Shown piece by piece: positions 43,203-51,625 of a DNA stretch of 64,000 bases. The translations under genes and the position numbers were made by a program. Origin of the DNA: Paenibacillus sp. FSL H7-0331. Its GTDB lineage: Bacteria; Bacillota; Bacilli; Paenibacillales; NBRC-103111. The stretch covers positions 248,001-312,000 of the forward strand of contig NZ_MRTH01000004.1 in assembly GCF_001956045.1 (NCBI RefSeq). The letters are read 5' to 3'. The notes under the pieces are model-generated. The model did no database searches. It worked only from the letters and a program-made list of their open reading frames with translations, and was not told where the DNA came from. The stretch's first letter is position 1; each line of letters begins with the position of its first letter.

Positions 43203-44296
43203 GCTTCATCTCCAATTAATATATGGATCTTCTTTTTGTCCAAGGCAATACGGATGTTACCTTCCAAATATCCACGAACACTTGGACTGGTATCATCAAC
43301 GATCCACTGCGTAGAACCGGCTTCTGCCCAATATCTGATCATTCGACCCAGAAAGCTGCTTCTTGTAATGACCCCGCTCCATACATTATCGTAATTTCCA
43401 TGGCTGGTATCTTCGGTTAAAACAGATATGCATTCCGGCCTTATAACTAACGTCACCTGATCTCCCAGTTTTGCAGTATAACCGGTTTTATCGACCCTGA
43501 TTGCCATATCCGCACATTTGACGATATAATCCTCCGCTTCCACACCGACCACTTCACCGCTCAGGAAGTTGGCTACACCTACGAAGTCGGCTACAAACCT
43601 GTTGATCGGTTTAAAATAAACTTCCCATGGCGTTCCGACCTGATAGATGGTCCCTTTGTTGAACACGGCAATCCGGTCCGACAACGAAAGTGCTTCGTCC
43701 TGGTCATGGGTTACGAAGATTGCCGTGATTCCGGCGCGCTGCTGCATATCTCTTATATCGTTTCTCACTTCCACACGCATTTTGGCATCCAGATTGCTTA
43801 AAGGCTCATCCATCAACAAAATATTTTGTCCTATGATCAATGCCCTCGCGAATGCGACTCTCTGCTGCTGGCCTCCGCTCATCTGCTTTGGATACCTGTG
43901 CTCCAACCCCTGTAGTCCGAACATATCGAGCATGGCTTCGACTTTTTCCTTTAGCACATTGGCGGGCACCTTTTTCAGCTTTAAGCCGTAGGCAATATTC
44001 TCGAAAACAGTCATATGGGGGAATAGCGCATATTCTTGAAAAACGAGCGGGGTGTTTCTTTTGTACACCGGCGTGCCGTTTACTTGCTTTCCTTCTATAT
44101 AAATAGTTCCGGAGTCAGGCTCATGGAAACCGGCGATCAACCTCATCAGCGTCGTTTTTCCACAGCCGCTTGGCCCGAGAAGCGTGGTAAAGCTGCCTCT
44201 TTGTATGTCCAGTGATACATTATTGATGGCCTTGAAAGCTCCGAACTGCTTCGTCACATTTTCAATTTTGATAATCGAGTTGTCTGCACTCATCAT
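43199..44296 (-). CDS. ABC transporter ATPase (FbpC/AfuC/PhnT-type)
   Basis: Nucleotide-binding subunit of 365 residues that powers the two-domain permease upstream. Walker A GPSGCGKTT (about residue 40), signature MSGGQQQRVAFARAL (about 140), Walker B ILLMDEPLSNLD, and H-loop FVTHDQDEALSL. The C-terminal 130 residues look like a TOBE-type regulatory domain. GGAGGC precedes the ATG. Unlike the Lpl-type loci in this window, this importer has its own ATPase. It overlaps the MBL gene by 4 bases. Confidence 0.92.
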   Translation of the reverse strand: MMSADNSIIKIENVTKQFGAFKAINNVSLDIQRGSFTTLLGPSGCGKTTLMRLIAGFHEPDSGTIYIEGKQVNGTPVYKRNTPLVFQEYALFPHMTVFENIAYGLKLKKVPANVLKEKVEAMLDMFGLQGLEHRYPKQMSGGQQQRVAFARALIIGQNILLMDEPLSNLDAKMRVEVRNDIRDMQQRAGITAIFVTHDQDEALSLSDRIAVFNKGTIYQVGTPWEVYFKPINRFVADFVGVANFLSGEVVGVEAEDYIVKCADMAIRVDKTGYTAKLGDQVTLVIRPECISVLTEDTSHGNYDNVWSGVITRSSFLGRMIRYWAEAGSTQWIVDDTSPSVRGYLEGNIRIALDKKKIHILIGDEA

Positions 44297-44305
44297 ATGC
44301 CTCCG

Positions 44306-45952
44306 TTATAACCCAATGGATTTACCCTGTTCTTTAATAAAAAGTCGAGCTATGCCGAGTACGGCGAAGGCGATGGAAATAAGCACGACCGTAAATGCTG
44401 ATGCGCTGCCCCAGGCACCGTTCTGTACAAGGCCCAGAATTGAAATCGTACCGACCGACGTTCCTGCTGAATAAATAAATATGATTACGCTTAGGCAGGT
44501 CACCGAACGTAGGAAGGAAAGTACAAGTCCAGATAGAAAAGGCCCTCTGAGCAGGGGAAGCAGGATGTTCTTGAACGTTCTGAAATTGCCAGCGCCCATA
44601 TTGAGCGACGCTTCCTCCAGAGAGGTTCCAATCTGCTGCAGGCCTGCAAGACTGGCGCTGTAACAGGTGGGTAAATTCCAGAACATCAATGCGATAATCA
44701 TAATAGCCGAGGTTCCCGTCAGTACAAGCGGCCCTTCGTTAAAAGCAATGGCAAACCCGAGTCCGAGAAATACCCCTGGAACAGCTCCAGGTAAAATGGC
44801 CAGAAAATCCAGAAAACGGTTGATCCCAATCTGCTTTCTTTGCACGATATAAGCAAGCGGCAGTGAAAATAATGCTGCTGCAATCGAGGAAATGAGTGCA
44901 AACTTGATGCTGTTGAACATTTCCTTACCCTTGGCAAACACATAGCTCATATTATTCAAAGTAAAGGACCAGTCATATCCCCATGTCTTCGTGAAAGCTC
45001 CGTAGAACAGCACCCCATAGACCGCTAATATAACTGCCGTAACGAACAAACAGAAAGAGAACAAACCCCATTTTACATAAAAAGGGACAGGATACGGCGC
45101 CAAGGAGGTTTCTTTGCCAGTGACGGTTACATAGGAGCGTTTCCCGACCCAATTCCTGTTCAGTACAAACAGTCCGAGCGCTGGAATGAGCAGTGCCGTA
45201 GACAGCATGGCTGCCGAAGGCAGGTCGAACAATCCGGCCATCTGCATGTAAGCCTCAGTTGGAAGAAGCGTATAGTTGCCTCCGATAATCATCGGATTGC
45301 CGAAATCAGCCAGCACATTCATGGCGGTGATGAGTGCACCTCCCGCAACCCCCGGTCTGCATAGCGGGAATAGTACATCCTTAAATACTTGCCAGCGAGT
45401 TGCTCCCAGGTTATACGCAGCATATTCCAGGTTCGTCGGACCAGCCTTAAGGACTCCGTTAATAACAGCATAGGCATACGGGAAAAATGTAATCGTCTGA
45501 ATCAGCCATAACCCATGCCAGCCGTAAATATCAAAGTTAAGGTGCAGCACATGCTTGGAAATGATCCCCTGTCTGCCAAACAGTAAAATGTACGACAGCG
45601 CGACGATAAAAGGAGGGGAGACAATCGGTAAAAGGGTAATAAAACGGAAAAGTCCTTTGAGCGGAATATTTAGCCTTGTAATGGAATAAGCAAAAATAAA
45701 AGCGACGACGGTGCAGGAAATCGTTGAAATAACCGTCATGAATAAGCTGTTTAACGCTGCCTGAAACCAACGTGAATTGCTGAACAGTTGTAGATAATCG
45801 CTTAATTGCGGAAAGCTAATGACTTTTAGGATCGGCCAGCATACAAAATAAACAGTGATCAATATGATCATGACTATAAGTGCAGCCAGAATCGGCTCTT
45901 GCTTCAATCGTTTCAAATCGGCCCATGCGTCTTTAACAGCACGTGAGGTCAA
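44306..45952 (-). CDS. Fused ABC transporter permease (two permease domains)
   Basis: Integral membrane protein of 548 residues with about 12 predicted helices and two permease domains, each with an EAA loop (YAAYNLGATRWQVFKDVLFPL in the first half, EEASLNMGAGNFRTFKNILLPL in the second). This one-piece layout is usual for FbpB/AfuB/PhnU-type importers. The start is TTG 45952 with AAAGGTGTGA upstream. It lies between the binding-protein gene (with a stem-loop in the gap) and the ATPase gene. Confidence 0.92.
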   Translation of the reverse strand: MTSRAVKDAWADLKRLKQEPILAALIVMIILITVYFVCWPILKVISFPQLSDYLQLFSNSRWFQAALNSLFMTVISTISCTVVAFIFAYSITRLNIPLKGLFRFITLLPIVSPPFIVALSYILLFGRQGIISKHVLHLNFDIYGWHGLWLIQTITFFPYAYAVINGVLKAGPTNLEYAAYNLGATRWQVFKDVLFPLCRPGVAGGALITAMNVLADFGNPMIIGGNYTLLPTEAYMQMAGLFDLPSAAMLSTALLIPALGLFVLNRNWVGKRSYVTVTGKETSLAPYPVPFYVKWGLFSFCLFVTAVILAVYGVLFYGAFTKTWGYDWSFTLNNMSYVFAKGKEMFNSIKFALISSIAAALFSLPLAYIVQRKQIGINRFLDFLAILPGAVPGVFLGLGFAIAFNEGPLVLTGTSAIMIIALMFWNLPTCYSASLAGLQQIGTSLEEASLNMGAGNFRTFKNILLPLLRGPFLSGLVLSFLRSVTCLSVIIFIYSAGTSVGTISILGLVQNGAWGSASAFTVVLISIAFAVLGIARLFIKEQGKSIGL

Positions 45953-45979
45953 GGCAGGTCACACCTTTCGATTGCTAAA

Positions 45980-46022
45980 CTTGCCTATGTGGTAAGAGTG
46001 AAACATTCCCCGCACAGGCAAG
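45980..46022 (-). promoter_or_regulatory. Stem-loop between binding protein and permease genes
   Basis: CTTGCCTATGTG and CGCACAGGCAAG pair at 10 of 12 positions across a 19-base loop, without T-run. Likely a message-stabilising or attenuating hairpin after the binding-protein gene. Confidence 0.55.
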
Positions 46023-46055
46023 TCAGCGGTTTGCTTTATATGGCGGTTGCGATTG

Positions 46056-47150
46056 TTATTTCTTTCCGGTCATTTCAGTGAACTTCTTCACAACATCAGC
46101 CTTCATCTGGGAAGCTTTCTCACGATCATATTTCACAAGCTTAACATCCTCGATTTTAATCATACCTTCCGGTGGAGCCACGTCTTTTCTCACTGAATAA
46201 CGGTTCGATAATTTCGTGTTCATTTCCCCAACCGGCTTGGTTAACAGCCAGTCAACGAACTTCTTCGCATTATCTGTATTGGCTCCGCCTTTCACAACAC
46301 CGACGCCGCCGATTTCAAACGCGGTTTGCTCCGGAACGATAACCTGAATTGGATAGCCTTGCTTGGCTGATTTAACGATATCATGGGCCCAGGACATCCC
46401 GGCGACAAATTCACCTGTAGCCGTAAGATTAATGCCGTCACCAGCAGCAGGGGTGTAGTGATGAACGTTGTCATTGAGCTTTTTCAAATAGTCCCAGCCT
46501 TTTTCTTCGCCCAATCTGAACAACTGGTCTGCTACAAAAATGTATCCTCCACCAGCTGTAGCCGGGTTGGACGTTATGAATAAGCCTTTGTAGGCAGGGT
46601 CAAGCAGATCATCCCACGTTTTCGGTTCTTTAATGCCTTTGGGTTCAAGCTCTTTTTTGAATCTGTCCTTATTCAGCACGATGCCAAGTACGCCCATGTA
46701 CCATCCTTGCCAGAAGCCTTTAGGATCATTGAACTGGGCATCGAGCTCCTTGGCGTTAGGGGAGGAATATTTCTCAAGTAATCCTTGGGATGCGAGGGGC
46801 TCGTAAAATTCAACTGAGCCGCCGACAAATATATCTGCTTTGGGGGAAGCTTTTTCAGCCTGAATTCGTGTGCTTGCCTCTCCAGCTCCGCTTAAACGTA
46901 AATATTCGATTTCTATACCCGTATCTTCTTTAAACTTTTTTTGAATTTGCACAATATCATCTTCATTGAGGGCGGCATATACGGTCAGTTTTTTGGATGC
47001 TGCAGGGGTGTCTTTGGGTGCTTCTTTGGTTTCAGCCGGTTTCGGAGCAGAAGCCGTTGTTGGACCTGCACTGTTGGTTCCGCATCCGGTTAACGTTACA
47101 ACACTGACGAGCGTAAAGGCAGTTAATACACCAATCCATTTTTTTAACAC
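46056..47150 (-). CDS. Substrate-binding lipoprotein, AfuA/PhnS/FbpA-type
   Basis: Extracellular lipoprotein of 364 residues. The signal peptide ends in the lipobox TLTGC (Cys near 23), followed by a Pro/Lys/Ala linker. The mature part begins LTVYAALNEDDIVQIQKKFKEDTGIEIEY, as in iron(III), phosphonate and hexose-phosphate binding proteins. It has NPATAGGGYIF and SWAHDIVK; a His-Asp pair at this place is, as I recall, used by AfuA-type hexose-phosphate binders rather than by iron binders, which use two adjacent tyrosines not seen here. The start is GTG 47150 with AAGGAGGAAC. First transporter gene after the LacI gene. The substrate is probably phosphorylated; not proven. Confidence 0.85.
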   Translation of the reverse strand: MLKKWIGVLTAFTLVSVVTLTGCGTNSAGPTTASAPKPAETKEAPKDTPAASKKLTVYAALNEDDIVQIQKKFKEDTGIEIEYLRLSGAGEASTRIQAEKASPKADIFVGGSVEFYEPLASQGLLEKYSSPNAKELDAQFNDPKGFWQGWYMGVLGIVLNKDRFKKELEPKGIKEPKTWDDLLDPAYKGLFITSNPATAGGGYIFVADQLFRLGEEKGWDYLKKLNDNVHHYTPAAGDGINLTATGEFVAGMSWAHDIVKSAKQGYPIQVIVPEQTAFEIGGVGVVKGGANTDNAKKFVDWLLTKPVGEMNTKLSNRYSVRKDVAPPEGMIKIEDVKLVKYDREKASQMKADVVKKFTEMTGKK

Positions 47151-47225
47151 GTTTGTTCCTCCTTGTTTTGTTGCCCAATGGGCATGGGGTTGAAGAAGCA
47201 GGATAGCATGATCTTAGATTGATTG

Positions 47226-48236
47226 TTATATTTGCAGCACCTTGCAGGTTTGCCTTACGATCAACTTGGCCTTGATCAACTCGGATTTAGGGGTCATTTC
47301 TTTATCAGAAACCATTTGCAGCAGCAGCTCGGCCGCTTTGGCACCCATTTCCGTACGGGGCTGCTCCATTGTAGTTAATTGGATCCAGTGCAGCTCCGTG
47401 TATTCCAAATTATCGAAGCCTATGACGGAAATCTGATCCGGTACCGCAATTTTGTGCTGAGCCAGCCATTCGAGAGCCCCTATACCAAGCAAATCATTCC
47501 CGGCGAATACAGCAGTTATGTTCGGATTTTTCTCATACAGCTTGCTCATGGCCTTTCGGCCGCTGTCTATGTTTCTTCCACCACTCATAACGATGTTGCT
47601 GTCATCAGAGAGAAGGCCGTGCTTCCACATGGTATCTTTATAGCCAAGTAATCTTTGAATCCCGGTAAATGAGCTTTCCGGCATCCCGATAAATCCGATC
47701 TGCCTGTGGCCCATACCGATTAAATAATTGACCGCTTCTGTTGCTGCCTCATAATGATCAACATCAACATAAGGAGCCGATAATCCCGGGGGCGTTCTTC
47801 TACGTAAAAATACGACAGGCATATCCAGACTGGAAATGAGTTCCTTGAATGAATCGTCCAAGAAATCGGGAGTAATAATAAGCCCGTCAAACTGTCGCTC
47901 AATGGCATTGGAAAGAAACTGTTTTTCCTTCTCAGGGTCGCGGTTCGTATTTCCGTACACAACCTGATACCCTTTTTTGGATAAAGTATCCTCAACTGCA
48001 TTGGCTAGACCGGCAAAAAACGGATCCGATATTTCCGGGATCATTAAACCGATCGTATACGTTTTTTTGTTAATTAATCCTCTCGCTATCGCATTGGGCC
48101 TGTAATTTAGAGCTCGGATCGCCTCCATCACTTGCAGCTTCGTCTCTTCGCGCACATCGGGATGATTATTCATTGCCCTTGAAACTGTAGATACTGAAAT
48201 TCCTAAATGCTTAGCCACGTCTTTAATATTTGCCAC
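47226..48236 (-). CDS. LacI-family transcriptional repressor
   Basis: Repressor of about 336 residues. N-terminal LacI helix-turn-helix NIKDVAKHLGISVSTVSRAMNNHPDVREET, hinge NAIARGLINKKTYTIG, then a periplasmic-binding-type sugar domain (IGLMIPEISDPFFAGL, AVFAGNDLLGIGALEW). GTG 48242 is in frame, but GAGG in AATGAGGTG fits GTG 48236 with 7 bases, giving the usual start of the family. Two strong palindromic operators lie upstream. With 75 bases to the binding-protein gene, it is the first gene of the transporter operon and autoregulated. The effector may be a sugar or sugar phosphate. Confidence 0.9.
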   Translation of the reverse strand: MANIKDVAKHLGISVSTVSRAMNNHPDVREETKLQVMEAIRALNYRPNAIARGLINKKTYTIGLMIPEISDPFFAGLANAVEDTLSKKGYQVVYGNTNRDPEKEKQFLSNAIERQFDGLIITPDFLDDSFKELISSLDMPVVFLRRRTPPGLSAPYVDVDHYEAATEAVNYLIGMGHRQIGFIGMPESSFTGIQRLLGYKDTMWKHGLLSDDSNIVMSGGRNIDSGRKAMSKLYEKNPNITAVFAGNDLLGIGALEWLAQHKIAVPDQISVIGFDNLEYTELHWIQLTTMEQPRTEMGAKAAELLLQMVSDKEMTPKSELIKAKLIVRQTCKVLQI

Positions 48237-48599
48237 ATGCACACCTCATTCACAAACGTTTCCGGAAACGTTCCCTATGTTACAATACGATGTTTTCACT
48301 TTCAATCCGTTTTGCCCAAATTTACATAATCTCAAGAAATGAGCCGTTTTTTCGATCAAATCTTAATAATAATTTTAAAGTTACATATATTTTTGAACAA
48401 AAATGTCGTTGTTAAAATACAAACGTTACCGGAAACGTTTGCAAGAAGAAGGTAACCTGTCATCTGGATACCTCGATCCGTGGGGTGAACGCCATGTCAT
48501 ATTACGGGTCCGATTGGCATATACATGTGGTTAAAGTCAGATACATGTCCAACATGAAGATAAATGTTTGAAGATTGCGCGAGGGGATGGATGTAACAT
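48237..48599. promoter_or_regulatory. Divergent control region: LacI operators and promoter
   Basis: Reverse-strand promoter TTGAAA (48305-48300), 17 bases, TAACAT (48282-48277). Operator O1 AACGTTTCCGGAAACGTT (48255-48272) is a perfect 18-bp palindrome over the transcription start. Operator O2 (48421-48440) has the same core with one change. O1 and O2 are 167 bases apart, near 16 helical turns, suitable for looping. O2 also lies 160 bases before the type III polyketide synthase gene, so that cluster might share control. Confidence 0.8.
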
Positions 48600-49751
48600 A
48601 TGGAACACGCAGATCCAATCATTGCGATCCTGGGCATAGGTACGGCTGTACCGGAATTTCGGATCGATCAAGCGGATACAGCACACCGATTAGCTGAAGC
48701 GTTAAGAGATAGTCCCGATTCCGCACGTTGGGCAAAACGAATATTTAAGCAGTGTGGGGTAGAAACTCGCTACACCTGCGAACCGAATCTGCTCGAATCC
48801 GCTGAAAGCTGCCGTTATTTTCCAAGGAGCACATCACAGGATGCCCCTTCAACCAGGGACAGGATGCAAACCTACAAAAGGGAGTCGGTTCCCTTAAGTC
48901 TGGATGCTGCTCATAAAGCTTTACTGGATGGGAACATCAAGACCTCGGATATTACCCATCTGTTCACGGTCAGCTGCACAGGGCAATTTCTGCCCGGCTT
49001 GGATACGGTCCTGGCTAACAAATTGGGACTAGCCGCCGATGTCAATCGAACGCCGCTTAACTTTTTGGGCTGCGCTGCCGGATTGAAGGCTATTTCTTTG
49101 TCACGGCAAGTGCTCTTGGGTAATCCGTCTGCCAAGGTGTTAATTGTATGCGTTGAGCTATGCACACTGCATATTCAGCCTTCGAGTCAGCGTGAAGCCT
49201 TATTTGCAGCTTCTTTTTTTGGTGACGGGGCATCGGCTTGCATCATAGGGGCACCTGGCCCTGACCATAAGGATGTGTTTCAGCTCGACAATGGGCGTTC
49301 TGTTCTGCTGCCTGATTGTGCCGATGAGATGGTATGGGAAGTTGGCAACTACGGCTTTGATCTTTATTTATCTCCGAATATTCCTAAGCTGATCGCAAGC
49401 TTGATACCTGCCGAGGTTGAACATTTGTTAGACGGTAAGCCGAATCCAGAGCTATGGGCCATACATCCCGGAGGTCGAGGGATTGTTGATTCCATACAAA
49501 GCCTGTTCAAGCTTACAGATGAGCAGACCCGTCCCAGCCGAACCGTACTTCGTGATTATGGTAATGTATCCTCAGCAACCCTGTTATTTGTCCTGAACGA
49601 GATGAAACAGGAGCTGAAAAGCAAAGGCTCCGGACCAGCTAATGGGATTGCCTTGGCATTCGGTCCAGGTCTTACCGCAGAATTGATCCCAATAACATAT
49701 CTCCCTGCGGTCATTAGTCAGGAACAGCTCATAGGCCATGTCCGTGCTTAG
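48600..49751 (+). CDS. Type III polyketide synthase (chalcone-synthase-like)
   Basis: Homodimeric condensing enzyme of 383 residues. The catalytic triad is visible: Cys in NFLGCAAGLKAI (near 156), His in WAIHPGGRGIVD (near 289) and Asn in RDYGNVSSAT (near 323); GFGPG-loop equivalent AFGPGLTAEL. Bacterial relatives such as BpsA of Bacillus subtilis extend fatty acyl-CoA with malonyl units to alkylpyrones or alkylresorcinols. GGATGG (48585-48590) is 9 bases before ATG 48600. It heads a four-gene cluster with overlapping genes; its end overlaps the methyltransferase start by 14 bases. The exact product is not predictable from sequence. Confidence 0.92.
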   Translation: MEHADPIIAILGIGTAVPEFRIDQADTAHRLAEALRDSPDSARWAKRIFKQCGVETRYTCEPNLLESAESCRYFPRSTSQDAPSTRDRMQTYKRESVPLSLDAAHKALLDGNIKTSDITHLFTVSCTGQFLPGLDTVLANKLGLAADVNRTPLNFLGCAAGLKAISLSRQVLLGNPSAKVLIVCVELCTLHIQPSSQREALFAASFFGDGASACIIGAPGPDHKDVFQLDNGRSVLLPDCADEMVWEVGNYGFDLYLSPNIPKLIASLIPAEVEHLLDGKPNPELWAIHPGGRGIVDSIQSLFKLTDEQTRPSRTVLRDYGNVSSATLLFVLNEMKQELKSKGSGPANGIALAFGPGLTAELIPITYLPAVISQEQLIGHVRA

Positions 49752-50484
49752 AAGCATACAGCGGAGGGCCGAAGAGCCCGAATTGATGGACGACTTTACT
49801 ATAGGGGGAGCTGCGCTCCGGGAAGCCTTGCATCATCTCCGGCTGCTGAATCGGATATTCGGTGCCTCTGCACCAACACTTTATGGAGTCAAACGATTGT
49901 GGCTGGATGCCGGCAAGCCGAGAAAGTTAACTATTCTGGATATTGGGTGTGGATCGGGGGATGTGAATGCGCATCTCCTGAAATGGGCGGACAGGAATCG
50001 CATCGAGCTCCAACTTGTTTTGATTGATATTACGGAAGAAGCTTGTGAAGAGGCAAGGCTGTACTTTCAGAATGAACCGCGTGTACAGGTGAGGAAAGAT
50101 GATTTGTTTTCACTGCCGGAAGCTTGTGCGGATATCATTACGGGAACGCAATTTGTACATCATTTTGCAGCGGACGAGCTTCCCGGAGTTGTAGATAAGA
50201 TGCTGAAGGCTTCGCGATTAGGCGTTGTGATCAATGATATCCATCGGCATTGGATTCCATGGGCTGCGGTGTGGCTTGTAACGCGAATGCTTTCCAATAA
50301 TCGTTACATTTTACACGACGGGCCATTGTCCGTAGCCAAAGGCTTTCGATCGGCGGATTGGCAGCATCTGAGGAAAACGTTGGATACCCCGGAGATGTTT
50401 TATGCATGGAGACCGTTATTCCGGTATGTCGTCGTCTTAAACAAGACCAGATCTAATTCCAACAACGGAGTTGAGCAGGGATGA
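49738..50484 (+). CDS. SAM-dependent methyltransferase of the polyketide cluster
   Basis: Class I methyltransferase of 248 residues: SAM-binding LTILDIGCGSGDVNAHLL (about residues 63-80), LVLIDITEEACEEA acidic loop, and ITGTQFVHHFAADELPGVVDKMLKAS (motif II-III region). It resembles UbiE-type enzymes. It overlaps the synthase gene by 14 bases and the FAD gene by 4, so the three are translationally coupled. Probable role: O- or C-methylation of the polyketide ring, as in alkylpyrone methyl ethers. Confidence 0.85.
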   Translation: MSVLRSIQRRAEEPELMDDFTIGGAALREALHHLRLLNRIFGASAPTLYGVKRLWLDAGKPRKLTILDIGCGSGDVNAHLLKWADRNRIELQLVLIDITEEACEEARLYFQNEPRVQVRKDDLFSLPEACADIITGTQFVHHFAADELPGVVDKMLKASRLGVVINDIHRHWIPWAAVWLVTRMLSNNRYILHDGPLSVAKGFRSADWQHLRKTLDTPEMFYAWRPLFRYVVVLNKTRSNSNNGVEQG

Positions 50485-51623
50485 GTCCTACTTACGATGC
50501 AGCCATTCTTGGTGCTGGCATTGCAGGCAGCAGTCTGGCCAAAAAGCTCGCGGATCAGGGCTGGGATACCGTTCTGATCGATCGTCAGTTGTTCCCCCGG
50601 CACAAAGTTTGCGGAGAATTCCTTTCCCCGGAATCCCAACATACACTGAAAGCATTAGGTTTAATGAAAGCTGTTGAGTCGCTGCAACCAAGCATGATTA
50701 CCCGGATAAGGCTGATCTTTAGTCACGGTGCTACTTTGGAGATTCCTTTGCCTGGACATGCTCTGGGAGTGAGTCGTTATTTATTGGATTCCACCTTCCA
50801 TAACGAGGTGCTAAGGTCCGGTGCACAGCTGCAGACGGCAACAACGGTCACATCCGTGTATCCCAATGAGAATGGATATACGATTGAGACGAAGCAGGAT
50901 GGGTTGAACAAACAGGTTCAGGCACGTATGGTAATCGCTGCTTGGGGGGCTCATCGTCGTTCAGGACTTCCGGGTTCTACTTCTAAGGGTTCCGTTCATT
51001 CTATGCACATCGGGGTGAAATCCCATTACTCTGGAATAGAGATGGAGCCTGTTGTTGAACTGTATGTGTTCCCTGGTGGTTATCTGGGCATTTCACCTAT
51101 TGATGGTGGACTTGTGAATGTTGCGGCGCTTTTGAAACAGAGCGCTATTGGAAAAACAGAAAAAACGATCCTTGGCATGATAGAAGCTGCAGCTCGTAGA
51201 AGCCCGAAGCTATATCGAAAACTGGCTCAAGCGACTCCGGTGCCAGGTACGCAGTCGGCAGTTTCCCCGATTGATTTAAAGCGCAAGCCCTTGGCATGGG
51301 ATGTGATTCCGCATGTGGGGGATGCTGCGCTCATGATACCGCCATTATGTGGAGACGGCATGTCAATAGCTTTGCGTTCGGCGCGATTGTGTGGTGCATT
51401 AGCCGACCGCTATTTACGCGGGGATCTAACGCTTGGAAGCTGGCGGTATGAATATACACAGTCTATACATCGAGAATTCAAGCGTCCTATGCGATGGGGG
51501 CGCTTTCTGCAATGGTTGTTTGGCTTACCGCTTGTGCCCCGAATTTTGCCTGGATTAGCGAATCTGGCACCAGGACTAGCTATTGAATTGGTTCGGGCAA
51601 CCCGATTACAAGGAACAGAGTAA
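50481..51623 (+). CDS. FAD-dependent oxidoreductase (geranylgeranyl-reductase-like)
   Basis: Flavoprotein of 380 residues. The N-terminal dinucleotide motif AAILGAGIAGSSLAKKLADQG is followed by the family signature LFPRHKVCGEFLSPES, and the second FAD motif is VGDAALMIPPLCGDGMSIALRSA (about residues 277-300). No membrane helix. This group includes geranylgeranyl reductases and aromatic hydroxylases; in a type III polyketide cluster it probably hydroxylates or oxidises the product. It overlaps the methyltransferase by 4 bases, and the exporter gene starts 2 bases later. Confidence 0.88.
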   Translation: MSPTYDAAILGAGIAGSSLAKKLADQGWDTVLIDRQLFPRHKVCGEFLSPESQHTLKALGLMKAVESLQPSMITRIRLIFSHGATLEIPLPGHALGVSRYLLDSTFHNEVLRSGAQLQTATTVTSVYPNENGYTIETKQDGLNKQVQARMVIAAWGAHRRSGLPGSTSKGSVHSMHIGVKSHYSGIEMEPVVELYVFPGGYLGISPIDGGLVNVAALLKQSAIGKTEKTILGMIEAAARRSPKLYRKLAQATPVPGTQSAVSPIDLKRKPLAWDVIPHVGDAALMIPPLCGDGMSIALRSARLCGALADRYLRGDLTLGSWRYEYTQSIHREFKRPMRWGRFLQWLFGLPLVPRILPGLANLAPGLAIELVRATRLQGTE

Positions 51624-51625
51624 AT

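Noticed and set aside
46056..47150. Iron(III) binding protein
   Set aside because: Overall family fits, but the adjacent tyrosine pair of ferric binders is not seen and the operon carries sugar-type regulation and phosphoester hydrolases.
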